Shown: positions 8,777 to 17,803, counted from the first letter of the stretch. The stretch: 64,000 bases of DNA from an uncultured Clostridia bacterium (GCA_937907605.1 CALCYI010000002.1:1-64000), one strand, 5' to 3'. The notes: a model not told the origin generated them from the sequence alone. Translations and numbers: made by a program.

Positions 8777-8803
8777 AAACAGCGAGCATAATACTCGCTG
8801 TTT
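8777..8803 (-). terminator. Proximal cysK terminator hairpin, U tract disrupted
   Basis: This is identical to 8473-8499. Read from cysK on the minus strand, the stem is followed by only TTTCAGCG, so the U tract is cut short by the inserted element. Confidence 0.6.
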
Positions 8804-8820
8804 TGAGTTATATATACGGA

Positions 8821-9753
8821 TTACTCCGTGAACAGAGCTGTTGAATAGTATCTGTCGCCGCTGTCGGGAAGAAGCGCAACGATAACCTTACCCTCGTTTT
8901 CGTCGAGCTTTGCAAGCTCAAGGGCTGTGTTAAGCGCCGCACCCGAGGAAATACCTACCGAAATGCCCTCCTTCTTAGCAAGGAGCTTTGAAGCAGCGAA
9001 CGCCGCCTCATTTGAGGAGGTTATAACCTCGTCGTAAACTGCGGTATTGAGCACGTCGGGCACGAAGCCTGCGCCGATACCCTGAATCTTATGAGGACCG
9101 GGGGTACCCTTTGAAAGTACGGGCGAGGTTTCGGGCTCTACGGCTACGACCTTAACGCTCGGCTTCTGCTCCTTGAGGTATTCGCCTGCGCCAGTTACGG
9201 TTCCGCCAGTGCCTACGCCCGCGATGAAGATATCAACCGCGCCGTCTGTATCCCTGTAAATCTCGGGACCCGTGGTAGCCTTATGAATAGCGGGGTTTGC
9301 GGGATTAACGAACTGACCGGGGATAAAGCTGTTTTCAATCTCGCTCGCGAGCTCCTCAGCCTTAGCGATAGCGCCCTTCATACCCTTTGCGCCGTCTGTG
9401 AGGACGAGCTCAGCGCCGTAAGCCTTGAGGATATTCCTTCTCTCAACGCTCATGGTTTCGGGCATTGTAAGGATAATTCTCAGTCCCTTGGCTGCCGCAA
9501 TAGCCGCAAGACCTATACCCGTATTACCAGAGGTGGGCTCGATAATAACGGTCTCCTTATTGATTAAGCCCTTTTCCTCAGCGTCCTCAAGCATTGCCTT
9601 TGCAATCCTGTCCTTTACGCTTCCTGCGGGGTTGAAGTATTCAAGCTTTACGAGAACCGTAGCCTTAAGTCCTAATTCCTTTTCTATATTCGTAATCTCA
9701 ACGAGAGGTGTATTGCCTATTAAATCAAGCGTGCCCTTATAGATTTTTGACAT
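8821..9753 (-). CDS. cysK: Cysteine synthase A
   Basis: O-acetylserine sulfhydrylase, PLP fold type II, 310 residues, the usual length. Lys47 in '[11 protein letters not shown]' binds PLP, 'TSGNTG' (73-78) binds the substrate carboxylate, '[10 protein letters not shown]' grips the PLP phosphate and '[10 protein letters not shown]' ends the protein. It makes cysteine from O-acetylserine and sulfide in the cytosol. It is the last gene of the iscS-iscU-metY-cysK operon with a 1-base gap after metY. Regulation is probably from the Rrf2-controlled promoter at 12.66 kb. Confidence 0.96.
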   Translation of the reverse strand: MSKIYKGTLDLIGNTPLVEITNIEKELGLKATVLVKLEYFNPAGSVKDRIAKAMLEDAEEKGLINKETVIIEPTSGNTGIGLAAIAAAKGLRIILTMPETMSVERRNILKAYGAELVLTDGAKGMKGAIAKAEELASEIENSFIPGQFVNPANPAIHKATTGPEIYRDTDGAVDIFIAGVGTGGTVTGAGEYLKEQKPSVKVVAVEPETSPVLSKGTPGPHKIQGIGAGFVPDVLNTAVYDEVITSSNEAAFAASKLLAKKEGISVGISSGAALNTALELAKLDENEGKVIVALLPDSGDRYYSTALFTE

Positions 9754-9754
9754 C

Positions 9755-11047
9755 TTATTTGTCCTCCTTAACTGCTTTAAATGCGTTATCTAAATCTGCG
9801 ATGATATCGTCGATATGTTCGGTGCCTATTGAAAGGCGGATTGTGTTCGGATAGATTCCCTGCTCCGCAAGCTCAGCCTCAGAAAGCTGTGAATGAGTAG
9901 TAGATGCGGGGTGAATAACGAGGCTCTTTACGTCCGCAACATTTGCGAGGAGAGAGAAGATTTTGAGGTTATCAATGAACTTCCACGCCTCGTCCTTACC
10001 GCCCTCAATCTCAAAGGTGAAGATTGAAGCGCCGCCGCTTGGGAAATATTTATTGTATAGCTCGTTATCGGGATGGTCGGGCAGCGACGGGTGATTAACC
10101 TTTACTACCTGAGGATGTGAAGCTAAGTACTCAACAACCTTCCTTGTATTCTCTGCGTGTCTTTCAAGACGAAGCGATAAGGTTTCAACGCCCTGAAGAA
10201 GCAGGAAAGCGTTAAACGGTGAAATCGCAGCGCCCGTATCGCGAAGAAGAATCGCTCTGATAAAGGTTACAAAGGCTGCGGGACCGACCGCGTCGTAGAA
10301 GGATACGCCGTGATAGCTCGGGTTAGGCTCGGCAATATTCGGGAACTTGCCGCTCTCCTTCCAGTTGAATTTACCTGACTCAACGATAACGCCGCCGAGG
10401 GTCGTGCCGTGTCCGCCGAGGAATTTAGTAGCCGAATGTACCACTACGTCAGCGCCGTGCTCAATCGGTCTAATAAGATAGGGCGTGCCGAAGGTGTTGT
10501 CAACAACGAGGGGCAAGCCGTGCTTATGAGCAATCTCGGCAATAGCGTCAATATCGGGAATATCGCTGTTGGGGTTGCCGAGGGTTTCAAGGTATATCGC
10601 CCTCGTGTTTTCCTTAATAGCGCCCTCCACCTCGGAAAGATTATGCGCGTCAACGAAGGTGGTTTCAATACCGTACTGCGGGAGCGTATGCGAAAGCAGG
10701 TTGTAGCTTCCGCCGTAAATAGTTTTCTGCGCTACGATATGTCCGCCGTTTGCCGCAAGCGCCTCGATAGTATACGTTATCGCCGCAGCGCCGGAAGCGA
10801 GCGCAAGAGCCGCGCTGCCGCCCTCAAGCGCGGCTATTCTTTTTTCAAACACATCCTGTGTGGAATTAGTAAGCCTGCCGTATATATTACCCGCGTCCGC
10901 AAGACCGAAGCGGTCTGCGGCGTGCTGGGAATTATGGAATACGTAGGAGGTGGTCTGGTATATCGGAACGGCTCTCGAATCGGTAGCCGGGTCTGCCTGC
11001 TCCTGTCCTACGTGTAGCTGTAACGTTTCAAATTTATATTCACTCAT
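9755..11047 (-). CDS. metY: O-acetylhomoserine sulfhydrylase (MetY type)
   Basis: A Cys/Met-metabolism PLP enzyme of 430 residues. The length and the long insertion before the C-terminus are typical of O-acetyl-L-homoserine aminocarboxypropyltransferase rather than of the approximately 380-residue cystathionine lyases. Lys208 in '[16 protein letters not shown]' is the PLP lysine, with '[10 protein letters not shown]' (182-191) before it. It incorporates sulfide into O-acetylhomoserine to give homocysteine. The ATG overlaps the end of iscU by 8 bases, so translation may be coupled. Confidence 0.94.
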   Translation of the reverse strand: MSEYKFETLQLHVGQEQADPATDSRAVPIYQTTSYVFHNSQHAADRFGLADAGNIYGRLTNSTQDVFEKRIAALEGGSAALALASGAAAITYTIEALAANGGHIVAQKTIYGGSYNLLSHTLPQYGIETTFVDAHNLSEVEGAIKENTRAIYLETLGNPNSDIPDIDAIAEIAHKHGLPLVVDNTFGTPYLIRPIEHGADVVVHSATKFLGGHGTTLGGVIVESGKFNWKESGKFPNIAEPNPSYHGVSFYDAVGPAAFVTFIRAILLRDTGAAISPFNAFLLLQGVETLSLRLERHAENTRKVVEYLASHPQVVKVNHPSLPDHPDNELYNKYFPSGGASIFTFEIEGGKDEAWKFIDNLKIFSLLANVADVKSLVIHPASTTHSQLSEAELAEQGIYPNTIRLSIGTEHIDDIIADLDNAFKAVKEDK

Positions 11048-11426
11048 CCTTTTTCTCCTTTTTGCTATAGTAATTCTCGAGTGCTTTTTCTATCGCCTCC
11101 TGGGCGAGCACCGAGCAGTGCATTTTATAATCCGGAAGGCCGTCAAGCGCCTCTGCAACCGCCTTATTGGTAAGCTTTTTAGCCTCCTCAACGGGCTGAC
11201 CCTTAATAAGCTCGGTAGCCATTGAGCTTGAAGCGATAGCGCTTGCACAGCCGAAGGTTTCAAATTTTACATCCTGAATAGTATCGTTATCAATCTTGAG
11301 ATACATCTTCATAATATCCCCGCATTTTGCGTTGCCGACCTCGCCGACGCCGTCCGCATCGGGTATAGTTCCTACATTCCTCGGATTAAGAAAATGATCC
11401 ATTACCTTTTCGCTATATAATGCCAT
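11040..11426 (-). CDS. iscU: Fe-S cluster scaffold protein IscU/NifU N-terminal type
   Basis: At 128 residues this is the single-domain IscU-like scaffold. The three cluster cysteines are Cys35 (NAKCGD, with Asp37), Cys60 (FGCASAIASS) and Cys104 (HCSVLA). The N-terminal 'YSEKVMDHFLNPRNVG' is the family signature. It receives sulfur from the cysteine desulfurase encoded just upstream (12-base gap) and builds [2Fe-2S]/[4Fe-4S] clusters for transfer. This clostridial form lacks the NifU C-terminal domain and no hscBA or fdx genes follow. Confidence 0.95.
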   Translation of the reverse strand: MALYSEKVMDHFLNPRNVGTIPDADGVGEVGNAKCGDIMKMYLKIDNDTIQDVKFETFGCASAIASSSMATELIKGQPVEEAKKLTNKAVAEALDGLPDYKMHCSVLAQEAIEKALENYYSKKEKKDE

Positions 11427-11438
11427 ATCGATACCTCT

Positions 11439-12629
11439 CTATTTCAAAATGAATTCTTTTTTACCCGACATTAAGTCGCGCCAGACGGGTGAAAAGCTGC
11501 GCAGGTGAGAAACGACCTCTTTAACCGAGGCTATAATGTAGTCAGCCTGCTCCTTATTGATATCCTCGCCGAGACTGAGTCTGAGCGAGCCGTGGGCTAC
11601 GTCGTGCACCCTGCCGATAGCAAGCAGCACGTGGCTCGGGTCAAGCGCGCCCGAGGTACAGGCGCTTCCCGAGGAGGCGCTTATGCCCTTCTGGTCTAAA
11701 AGGATTAATATTGATTCGCCCTCAATTCCCTCAAAGCTGAAATTGATATTGCTGTAAATACGCTTCTTTGCGTCGCCGTTAAGCGCGCTGTGAGGAATAG
11801 CGGATAAGCCCTCAATAATGTAATCCCTGTATTTTTCAATATGCTCCTTTTCGGAGCTCATACATCGCTCAGCCTCCCTGAGCGCCGCGGTCATGCCCAT
11901 AATGCCCGCAAGGTTTTCCGTGCCGGCGCGCTTTCCTCTTTCCTGCGCGCCGCCCTCTATGAGATTAGTGAGCGGTATTCCCTTCTTAACGTAAAGGAAA
12001 CCTACGCCCTTTGGTCCGCGGAACTTATGAGCAGAGGCGGAGAGCATATCTATATTCTGCTCCTTTACGTCAAGCGGAAGATGTCCAACCGCCTGTACCG
12101 CGTCGGTATGGAAAATAACGCCGTGCTTTTTGCATATCTCGCCGATTTCCATAATCGGCTGGATAGTCCCGATTTCATTATTTACCGTCATTATTGTTAC
12201 GAGGCAGGTATCCTCGCGGATAGCAGCTTCAAGCTCGTTTAAATCCACGATGCCCTCGCTGTGCACGGGAAGGAGCGTAATTTCAAAGCCGTTTTTCTCA
12301 AGCCTTTTAAGGCTGTGAAGCACTGCGTGGTGCTCAAAGGCGGAGGAGATAATGTGCATTTTCCCCTTCCTCCTGCCGATTTCGGCGGCGGAGAGGAGCG
12401 CCTGATTATCCGCTTCGCTTCCGCCCGAGGTGAAATATATCTCCCTCGGCTCAGCGTTAATAACGCTTGCGATTTCAGCCCTTGCCTCTTCAAGCTTTTC
12501 CTTTGCAAGCTGTCCGGTCATATAAAGACTCGAGGGATTGCCGTAGTAATTGTTCATACACTCAACCATTGCGTCAATGGCTGTTTTGCTCATTTTCGTA
12601 GTTGCAGCGTTGTCAGCATATATTTTCAT
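11439..12629 (-). CDS. iscS: Cysteine desulfurase (IscS/NifS)
   Basis: A class V aminotransferase-fold enzyme of 396 residues that removes sulfur from cysteine as a persulfide. 'DNAATT' opens it, Lys202 in 'SASAHKFRGPKG' holds PLP, and Cys324 in 'SSGSACTSG' is the persulfide-forming cysteine on the long, group I-type loop. It is the first gene of the operon, with a perfect promoter and an AAAGGAG ribosome site. Pairing with cysK makes the operon both consume and produce cysteine, as is usual for this clostridial arrangement. Confidence 0.95.
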   Translation of the reverse strand: MKIYADNAATTKMSKTAIDAMVECMNNYYGNPSSLYMTGQLAKEKLEEARAEIASVINAEPREIYFTSGGSEADNQALLSAAEIGRRKGKMHIISSAFEHHAVLHSLKRLEKNGFEITLLPVHSEGIVDLNELEAAIREDTCLVTIMTVNNEIGTIQPIMEIGEICKKHGVIFHTDAVQAVGHLPLDVKEQNIDMLSASAHKFRGPKGVGFLYVKKGIPLTNLIEGGAQERGKRAGTENLAGIMGMTAALREAERCMSSEKEHIEKYRDYIIEGLSAIPHSALNGDAKKRIYSNINFSFEGIEGESILILLDQKGISASSGSACTSGALDPSHVLLAIGRVHDVAHGSLRLSLGEDINKEQADYIIASVKEVVSHLRSFSPVWRDLMSGKKEFILK

Positions 12630-12657
12630 ATAAGGTCTCCTTTTGTTTTCTGGGATT

Positions 12658-12691
12658 ATTATATTCCCATTTACCTACTATGTCAATAGGT
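12658..12691 (-). promoter_or_regulatory. iscS operon promoter overlapped by Rrf2 operator O1
   Basis: On the minus strand TTGACA (12686-12681) and TATAAT (12663-12658) are 17 bases apart, a perfect consensus. The inverted repeat ACCTA...TAGGT at 12673-12691 covers the -35 box, as expected for repression by an Rrf2-family protein. Confidence 0.8.
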
Positions 12692-12706
12692 TTTTAGGAT
12701 TTTGTA

Positions 12707-12740
12707 TTGATTTACCTATTAACCCTGTGGTATAATAGGT
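12707..12740 (+). promoter_or_regulatory. Rrf2 gene promoter with operator O2
   Basis: TTGATT (12707-12712) and TATAAT (12731-12736) are 18 bases apart. The inverted repeat ACCTATTA (12714-12721)/TAATAGGT (12733-12740) spans the spacer and the -10 box and shares its half-site with O1, which suggests autoregulation. Confidence 0.75.
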
Positions 12741-12765
12741 AAAAATTATGAAAGGAGCACAAAAA

Positions 12766-13161
12766 ATGATATCCACAAAAGGAAGATATGCGCTCAGAGT
12801 AATGATTGACCTTGCAAAAAACGGCAAAAACGGCTATACTCCCCTTAAGGATATTGCCGAGCGCCAGGGTATTTCGAAAAAGTATCTGGAGATAATCGTT
12901 AAGGAGCTTGTAAACGCGGGGCTTCTTTACGGCGCAAGCGGCAAGGGTGGCGGCTATGTTCTTTCAAGAAAGCCCGAGGAATACTCCGTCGGCGAAATAC
13001 TCGAGGTTACCGAGGGCACGCTCGCGGTGGTTGCCTGCCTTTCGGAAAAGGCTGAAAAATGCCCGAGGGAAAAGGAATGCGAAACCCTGCCGATGTGGTC
13101 GGAATACAATAAGATGGTACACGATTATTTCTACTCAAAAAAGCTCAGCGACTTATTATAA
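12766..13161 (+). CDS. Rrf2 family transcriptional regulator (IscR/CymR-like)
   Basis: A 131-residue winged-helix repressor. The start is ATG at 12766 because AAAGGAG lies just before it and the resulting 'MISTKGRYALRVMIDLA' is the canonical Rrf2 N-terminus; an upstream in-frame ATG at 12748 would include the ribosome site. The recognition region 'GISKKYLEIIVKELVNAGLL' and wing 'GKGGGYVLSR' are clear. Three cysteines near residues 89-103 (C-X7-C-X5-C) could bind an Fe-S cluster as in IscR. Divergence from the iscS operon and the shared operators point to control of sulfur and Fe-S metabolism. Confidence 0.92.
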   Translation: MISTKGRYALRVMIDLAKNGKNGYTPLKDIAERQGISKKYLEIIVKELVNAGLLYGASGKGGGYVLSRKPEEYSVGEILEVTEGTLAVVACLSEKAEKCPREKECETLPMWSEYNKMVHDYFYSKKLSDLL

Positions 13162-13172
13162 GGTAGTAAGAT

Positions 13173-14015
13173 ATGAAAAATTATGAAGATAAAATAAAAG
13201 AGATTAAAAAAGCGCTTAACGAAGCGGACGCGGTAATAATCGGCGCGGGCGCGGGGCTCTCCACCGCGGCGGGCTACACCTACGCGGGCGAAAGGTTTGA
13301 CAGGTACTTTTCGGATTTCGCCGATAAATACGGCTTTGACAATATGTACTACGGCGGCTTTTATCCGTACAAAACGCCCGAGGAATTCTGGGCGTTCTGG
13401 GCAAGGTATATTTACATTAACCGATATATGCCAATCCCAAATGACACGTACGAAAAGCTCCTTAAGCTCGTAAGCGGTAAGGATTACTTCGTTATAACCA
13501 CGAACGTTGACCATTGTTTTCAACGCGCGGGCTTTGATAAGAACAGGCTTTTTTACACTCAGGGCGATTACGGGCTTTTTCAGTGCAGCGAGCCGTGTCA
13601 TCAGTCGACCTACGACAACGAGGACGAAATTAAGGAAATGTACGAGCGTGAAAAGGATATGAAAATACCCTCAGAGCTTATCCCGAAATGTCCCGTATGC
13701 TCAAAGCCTATGACGACTAATCTGCGCTCCGACGATAAATTCGTACAGGACGAGGGCTGGTACGTAGCTTACAACAGGTACGAGGACTTCCTGCGCCGTC
13801 ACGAAGGGCTTAAAATCCTTCTGCTTGAGCTCGGGGTCGGCTACAATACCCCGTCAATTATTAAGTACCCGTTCTGGAAGCTCACGCTCGAAAACAAAAA
13901 CGCCGTCTACGCCTGTATCAATATGGGCGACGCCGAAGCGCCGAGGGAAATTGCCTCGCGCTCGGTATGTATCGACGGCGACATACGCAGGGTGCTTGAG
14001 GACCTAGAAAAATAA
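13173..14015 (+). CDS. Class M-type sirtuin (SirTM-like), possible ADP-ribosyltransferase
   Basis: A 280-residue Sir2 Rossmann-fold protein. 'GAGAGLSTAAGY' (24-35) binds NAD and 'TTNVDHCFQ' (109-117) carries the conserved Asn111/Asp113. Where deacetylase sirtuins have the catalytic His (in a HG motif), this protein reads YTQGDYG, so Gln130 replaces it. That substitution is the hallmark of class M sirtuins, some of which mono-ADP-ribosylate lipoyl-carrier proteins. Cys138, Cys142, Cys173 and Cys176 form a complete zinc site. The usual partners (macrodomain, GcvH-L, LplA2) are not next to it. It starts 11 bases after the Rrf2 gene. Confidence 0.85.
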   Translation: MKNYEDKIKEIKKALNEADAVIIGAGAGLSTAAGYTYAGERFDRYFSDFADKYGFDNMYYGGFYPYKTPEEFWAFWARYIYINRYMPIPNDTYEKLLKLVSGKDYFVITTNVDHCFQRAGFDKNRLFYTQGDYGLFQCSEPCHQSTYDNEDEIKEMYEREKDMKIPSELIPKCPVCSKPMTTNLRSDDKFVQDEGWYVAYNRYEDFLRRHEGLKILLLELGVGYNTPSIIKYPFWKLTLENKNAVYACINMGDAEAPREIASRSVCIDGDIRRVLEDLEK

Positions 14016-14028
14016 ACAGGAATTTTAT

Positions 14029-15465
14029 ATGAGTAAGACTTCATTTTATCTTATAACCGACGCGCACTATATGTCAAAAATGAACTGGGTTGAGGGCAAG
14101 CCCTTTACCCTGCGTGAGCGCGGCGACCAGATTGCGCTGAGGGCTACGCCCGAAATACTCGACACCTACCTTGATATGATTATTGCCGACAAGGATACCG
14201 ACACGGTTTTATTCCTCGGCGACAACGTTGACGACGGAGACTATGTATCCCACGCAGAGTTCATAGAGAGGCTTGAAAGGCTAAAAAGCGCGGGCAAGAA
14301 GGTATACCTAACCTACGCAACGCACGATTACTGCGGCGCGGGCGACGACGAGAACAACTTTCATTTAGCAAGGGCGTATACCGAGGATAAAGTCGAATAT
14401 ATCCCCTTTATGCGAAAGCACGAGCTCTTTGACTACTACTTTGATTACGGCGCTCGGCAGGCGCTCTCCGTACACCGTGAAAGCGGCTCGTACTCGGTAA
14501 TGCTCGGTGATAAAGCAAGACTCGTTATGATTATAGACAACGGCAACGGACGAAGCCACTGCGGACTGTTCGAGGACGGTATGAGATGGCTTGAGGGTCA
14601 GCTCAGCGAGGCAGAGGAAAACGGCGAGTACGAGCTTATTGCGGTGCATCACCCGATACTTCCGCCCTTTGAGATATACCGTCAGCTTGGCGAGCACGAG
14701 CTTTACGGCGGATACCGAAAAATGACTGAGCTGCTGTTAAAATATAACGTCCGCGCGGTGTTCACGGGGCATACGCACATACAGAGCATAAAAAAATACG
14801 AGGGCGAAAACTGCAGATTCTTTTATGATATTTCAACCTCAGCGCTTGCAAACTCAGGCGGTAAAATGCGCAAGGTAACGCTCAATACCGAAAGCGGTCT
14901 TTGCACGGTTGAAAGCATAATCGCAGACAGTATAAAAGGGCTCGACAGCGGTGCTTTAAGCTCATATGAGTATATGTATTCCCTTAATTTCCCGGGTATA
15001 TGGGAAAGCCTGCTCCCCCTCGGTGCGAAGGATATAAACGCGTTTTTAAGCGAGGCAGAGGGTTACCTCCCCGTCGATAAGCTGCAAAAGCACAGGGCGC
15101 TTTTACAACTTTTACTTCGCAGGGCAGACAATACGACACTTTCCCGCGCGGCAAAGCTCGGCAGGGTGTGGAAAGAGCTTACGCCCAAGGAAAAGGACAG
15201 GGCTAAAAGCACGCCGCTCAAGGAGGTTATGTTCGTACTCCTCCGCCACTTTTACACGGGCAACGCTCCGTACACGCCCGACACGCCTGAATACAGAATA
15301 ATAAACGGCGTGCTGAAACGCGCAGACAGGCTTATTAATACGTTCAACATAAAGAAATTCAAAAGCATTATTCCGCCTGATTCCTCGCTCTCCGAGTCAG
15401 CCGACGAGCTGCTTTATAACAACAGGACGGGCGACGACGACGGAATATGCTTCAGTCTGAAGTAA
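14029..15465 (+). CDS. Calcineurin-like metallophosphoesterase
   Basis: A 478-residue cytosolic protein. The N-terminal 300 residues form the metallophosphoesterase domain: 'ITDAHY' (D-x-H, about 9-14), 'LFLGDNVDD' (GDxxD, about 63-71), 'THDYCGAG' in place of GNH(D/E), 'AVHHPILP' and 'FTGHTHIQS' (GHxH). About 170 helical C-terminal residues have no match that I recognise. The substrate is unknown. It is cotranscribed with the sirtuin and followed 11 bases later by GH4, hinting at sugar-phosphate or nucleotide-sugar metabolism. Confidence 0.85.
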   Translation: MSKTSFYLITDAHYMSKMNWVEGKPFTLRERGDQIALRATPEILDTYLDMIIADKDTDTVLFLGDNVDDGDYVSHAEFIERLERLKSAGKKVYLTYATHDYCGAGDDENNFHLARAYTEDKVEYIPFMRKHELFDYYFDYGARQALSVHRESGSYSVMLGDKARLVMIIDNGNGRSHCGLFEDGMRWLEGQLSEAEENGEYELIAVHHPILPPFEIYRQLGEHELYGGYRKMTELLLKYNVRAVFTGHTHIQSIKKYEGENCRFFYDISTSALANSGGKMRKVTLNTESGLCTVESIIADSIKGLDSGALSSYEYMYSLNFPGIWESLLPLGAKDINAFLSEAEGYLPVDKLQKHRALLQLLLRRADNTTLSRAAKLGRVWKELTPKEKDRAKSTPLKEVMFVLLRHFYTGNAPYTPDTPEYRIINGVLKRADRLINTFNIKKFKSIIPPDSSLSESADELLYNNRTGDDDGICFSLK

Positions 15466-15476
15466 AGGATTCAAAG

Positions 15477-16841
15477 ATGAAACTCACGGTAATAGGAGGC
15501 GGCGGAGTACGCTCGCTTTTCCTTGCAAAAAGCTTATCCCAAAGGGCAAAGGAGCTTGGTATAACCACGCTCGTCTTTATGGATAACGACCCGAAAAAGC
15601 TCAGTATTTACGGCAGAATGGCGAAGAAAGCAGCAAACCTCATTTCGCCCGAAACTGGGTTTATACTCACAACAGACGCTAAAGAAGCGGTAGAAAACGC
15701 GGATTACGTAATTACCACAATCCGTGAGGGCGGCGACGAAATGAGGGTAAAGGACGAGCGGCTCGCGCTCTCACTCGGCGTGCTCGGTCAGGAAACCACG
15801 GGCGCCGCGGGGCTATCCTTCGCTATGCGCTCCGTATATGCGCTAAGGGAATACTGCGAGCTTATTAAAAAATATGCAAAGCCATGGTGTAAAGTGTTTA
15901 ACTTTACAAACCCCGCAGGTGTGGTAAGCCAGACTCTGCGCGATATGGGATATGATTTTACTTACGGAATATGCGACGCGCCGTCAGGCATGCTGCGCTC
16001 ATTCGCTAAGCTTTACAATGCTGATGAAAACGATATAAGCGGCGAGATTTACGGGCTCAACCACCTCAGCTTTTTCACTTCAATAAAGCTCGGAGGCAGA
16101 GAAATTCTACCCGAGCTTATCGAAAACGACGAGGCTTACGGAAAAACGGATATGCGCTATTTTGAAAAGGCTATGCTAAAGGAAAAGGGCGTAATTCCGA
16201 ACGAATACCTCTACTACTTTTACTATCCCGAAAGGTCGCTTTCCAACATCCTCGGCGCCGAGAAAACGCGCGGAGAGCAGATTATGGAAATCAATGAGAA
16301 AATGACCGCGGAGCTCTCGGAAATCGATATTGAAAACGATTTTGATACTGCTCTGAGCATTTTTGAAAAATGGTACGGCGAGCGCGAGAATAACTATATG
16401 GCAAGCGAAACGGGCGTTAAGCGCAAAAGTAAATTCCGATTTGACCTTTATTCAAAAGACAGCGGAGGCTACGCGGGAGTTGCGCTCAAATACATTGAAA
16501 TTGAGCGAAGCGGCAGGGCGGGTACGATGATACTCTGCACTGAAAACGGAGGCGCAATCCCTACCCTGCGCGGAAGCGATATTGTCGAAATCACCTGCGA
16601 TATAACAAAGGACGGAGCCCTCCCCCACCGCTTCATATATGCGGCTGACGGGGAGCTTGAGCTTATAAAGCAGGTTAAGGAATACGAGCGCCTTGCCTCA
16701 AAGGCAATAAGGGAAAAGAGCATTGAAGCGGCAATTCAGGCGCTTACGGTTCACCCGCTTGTAAATTCAAGTAAAATTGCCGAAAAGCTTACTAAAGAAT
16801 ACTTAAAGCTTAACAAGGAATACACGTACGATTGGAGATAG
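15477..16841 (+). CDS. Family 4 glycoside hydrolase (NAD-dependent phospho-glycosidase type)
   Basis: A GH4 enzyme that hydrolyses glycosides, commonly 6-phospho-alpha- or beta-glucosides, by NAD+/Mn2+-dependent redox elimination. It has the NAD loop 'VIGGGGVRSLFL' (about 4-15), 'TTGAAGLSFAMR', 'NFTNPAGVVSQ', metal-binding Cys in 'YGICDAPSG' and His in 'GLNHLSFF'. The start is ATG at 15477 after AAAGGA; the longer frame from 15447 overlaps the previous gene and is less likely. With the PfkB gene it forms a sugar-processing pair. No PTS or ABC sugar importer is next to it. Confidence 0.9.
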   Translation: MKLTVIGGGGVRSLFLAKSLSQRAKELGITTLVFMDNDPKKLSIYGRMAKKAANLISPETGFILTTDAKEAVENADYVITTIREGGDEMRVKDERLALSLGVLGQETTGAAGLSFAMRSVYALREYCELIKKYAKPWCKVFNFTNPAGVVSQTLRDMGYDFTYGICDAPSGMLRSFAKLYNADENDISGEIYGLNHLSFFTSIKLGGREILPELIENDEAYGKTDMRYFEKAMLKEKGVIPNEYLYYFYYPERSLSNILGAEKTRGEQIMEINEKMTAELSEIDIENDFDTALSIFEKWYGERENNYMASETGVKRKSKFRFDLYSKDSGGYAGVALKYIEIERSGRAGTMILCTENGGAIPTLRGSDIVEITCDITKDGALPHRFIYAADGELELIKQVKEYERLASKAIREKSIEAAIQALTVHPLVNSSKIAEKLTKEYLKLNKEYTYDWR

Positions 16842-16843
16842 CT

Positions 16844-17749
16844 ATGTCATTTATTGCAGGAGCTGGTATAACTAACGTTGACCTGCTTTATACGGGGCTT
16901 AAAAGAATACCCGAAAAGGGCGAGGAGGTATACAGCGAGGGCTTTGAAATGAGGCTCGGCGGAGGTATACCCGCAACGCTCATTAACCTTGCGCGCCTCG
17001 GGATTGACGTAAAGTGCGCTACCGCTCTTGGTGACGATATATTCTCAAAATTTGCTGAGGCTGAATACGAAGCGTACGGAATAAAGCCCGTTAATCTTAA
17101 CACAGGCGACGGGATACCGCTTAATATCTCCTCCGCGCTCATACTGCCCGACGACAGAAGCTTTGTAACCTACGGCAAGGGCGCACTTGAGGAAACAGAG
17201 GACTCTGCTGAACGGTTCTATAATACGGCGCGCAGCTCGGATATAACAATAATGCAGGCGGGAGGCTTCCTTAGCGTATATGAAAAGCTGAAAAGCGAGG
17301 GCATAAAGCTCGTTTTCGACACAGGCTGGGACGATGGTTTATCCTTTGAGAAATACGGGGATTACCTCAGACTTGCAGATTACTATACTCCCAACAGAAA
17401 AGAAGCATTAAAAATAACCGCCTCAAACGACGTTTACGAGGCGGCTGAAAAGCTGAAAGAGTATTTTGACGAGGTTATAATTAAGCTTGATTCCGACGGC
17501 TGCTTATACTATAACGGCAAGGATTTCAGGATAATCCCGAGCATAGAGGAGTTCACGCACGTTGACTCCACGGGCGCGGGCGACGCATTCCTTGCGGGCT
17601 TCTGCTACGGGCTGTATCACGGATACAGGGCTGAGGACAGCATACTTTTAGGCAATATAACGGGCGGCAAAGCCGTTACTAAAGCGGGCGCGCTCTCTGC
17701 ATACTGCACGGAGGACGAGCTAATTTTAAACTACAATAAATACAGATAA
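16844..17749 (+). CDS. PfkB family carbohydrate kinase
   Basis: A ribokinase-fold kinase of 301 residues. The N-terminal 'GAGITNVDLLYTG' and 'RLGGGIPATLINLARLG' bind sugar, and the PfkB signature 2 'DSTGAGDAFLAGFCYG' (about 243-258) carries the catalytic Asp and anion hole. I place the start at ATG 16844 behind GGAGATAGCT, rather than at the TTG at 16832. The gene begins 2 bases after the GH4 stop. It probably phosphorylates the sugar set free by that enzyme or a related sugar; specificity cannot be read. Confidence 0.9.
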   Translation: MSFIAGAGITNVDLLYTGLKRIPEKGEEVYSEGFEMRLGGGIPATLINLARLGIDVKCATALGDDIFSKFAEAEYEAYGIKPVNLNTGDGIPLNISSALILPDDRSFVTYGKGALEETEDSAERFYNTARSSDITIMQAGGFLSVYEKLKSEGIKLVFDTGWDDGLSFEKYGDYLRLADYYTPNRKEALKITASNDVYEAAEKLKEYFDEVIIKLDSDGCLYYNGKDFRIIPSIEEFTHVDSTGAGDAFLAGFCYGLYHGYRAEDSILLGNITGGKAVTKAGALSAYCTEDELILNYNKYR

Positions 17750-17764
17750 TACAGCGCATAAAAA

Positions 17765-17788
17765 CAGCACCGAGAAACCTCGGTGCTG
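17765..17788. terminator. Bidirectional terminator
   Basis: A perfect 10-bp stem CAGCACCGAG/CTCGGTGCTG with an AAAC loop; on the minus strand TTTTTATG follows. It serves the convergent pfkB-like gene and the large secreted protein gene. Confidence 0.8.
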
Positions 17789-17803
17789 TAATTATTTATT
17801 CTG

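Noticed and set aside
10409..11017. Long open frame (202 codons) antisense to metY
   Set aside because: It lies wholly inside a well-conserved PLP enzyme gene, has no ribosome site and resembles no protein; it reflects codon bias of the opposite strand.
13131..13601. 156-codon frame antisense to the sirtuin gene
   Set aside because: It covers the Sir2 NAD-binding region on the other strand and has no independent support.
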